A DNA stretch of 16,425 bases, from NCBI GenBank assembly GCA_030843315.1, contig JAUUPT010000078.1, forward strand, positions 1-16,425, in the 5' to 3' direction. The stretch comes from Bacteroidaceae bacterium (lineage in GTDB: Bacteria; Bacteroidota; Bacteroidia; Bacteroidales; Bacteroidaceae). The position numbers and the translations under genes were made by a program. Below, in pieces: positions 16,289-16,425 of the stretch. Position 1 is the first letter of the stretch. Each line of letters begins with the position of its first letter. The notes beneath the pieces are model-generated. The model saw only the letters and a list, made by a program, of their open reading frames with translations, was not told the origin of the DNA and searched no databases.

Positions 16289-16425
16289 TACGCGATACTT
16301 TTTTTAGTCTGAATCGCTTTGCGAGTGTATGCCGCAAGGAGATGGTAGAGAATTGGAAGACTTATGTCCTCCGTTCGGTGATGGTTTACGGAATACTTGC
16401 CATAGCCTTTGTATGGAGGGGATAT
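16285..16425 (+). CDS. N-terminus of a putative ABC-transporter membrane subunit (cut by window end)
   Basis: The ATG at 16285 overlaps the TGA of the ATPase gene (ATGA). Forty-seven codons stay open to the window end. The product starts MIRDTFFSLNRFASVCRKEM and then has a hydrophobic stretch at about residues 32-44 (VMVYGILAIAFVW), fitting a short cytoplasmic lead and the first membrane helix of an ABC permease. The partner role comes mainly from the gene overlap; too little is visible for a family call. Confidence 0.7.
   Translation, partial: MIRDTFFSLNRFASVCRKEMVENWKTYVLRSVMVYGILAIAFVWRGY

Noticed and set aside
15434..16425. ABC transporter as the sugar importer of the PUL
   Set aside because: It has its own promoter behind terminator-like structures, no binding-protein gene, and its form fits small two-gene exporters; uptake here is by SusCD.

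Overview
The window looks like a piece of a Bacteroides-type (Bacteroidota) chromosome. It carries a SusC/SusD pair, lipoproteins with a Cys lipobox, promoter boxes of the TAnnTTTG type, A-rich leaders instead of strong Shine-Dalgarno sites, and several glycoside hydrolases packed on one strand. This is the layout of a polysaccharide utilization locus (PUL). All genes read on the + strand. No RNA genes, insertion sequences or CRISPR arrays were seen.

Layout. (1) Positions 1-2060: the 3' part of a membrane-spanning regulator, with a Kelch-like propeller presumably in the periplasm, one transmembrane helix, and a SARP/OmpR-type winged helix in the cytoplasm; a clear terminator follows. (2) 2061-2316: a control region holding three TAACC direct repeats at an exact 11-bp period (a fourth, weaker copy 12 bp on), a -7 box, and a small inverted repeat at the expected start of transcription. 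(3) 2317-11019: a GH116-type glycosidase, SusC, SusD and a DUF3823 surface lipoprotein, closely spaced. (4) A strong hairpin-plus-T terminator that ends 13 bp before the next start codon. (5) 11115-15205: a GxGYxYP-family putative glycosidase and a GH92 alpha-mannosidase lipoprotein. (6) 15206-15336: overlapping inverted repeats and a weak terminator. (7) 15346-16425: a separate promoter, an ABC-transporter ATPase, and the first 47 codons of its probable membrane partner, joined by an ATGA overlap.

How it may work (inference): the regulator senses a glycan in the periplasm and acts on the 11-bp repeats to switch on the operon. SusD and the DUF3823 protein hold the glycan at the cell surface and SusC imports it with TonB energy. 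GH92 would remove alpha-mannose, GH116 a beta-linked Glc, Xyl or GlcNAc, and the GxGYxYP protein an unknown linkage. The target is therefore probably a mannose-containing glycoconjugate rather than a plain homopolymer.

Most novel points: the regulator architecture together with phased direct repeats at the position where SARP-like factors bind; the GH116 + GxGYxYP + GH92 enzyme set; and the set of mutually exclusive hairpins after GH92. Domain calls come from reading the translated sequences and from memory of the families; no database search was possible.
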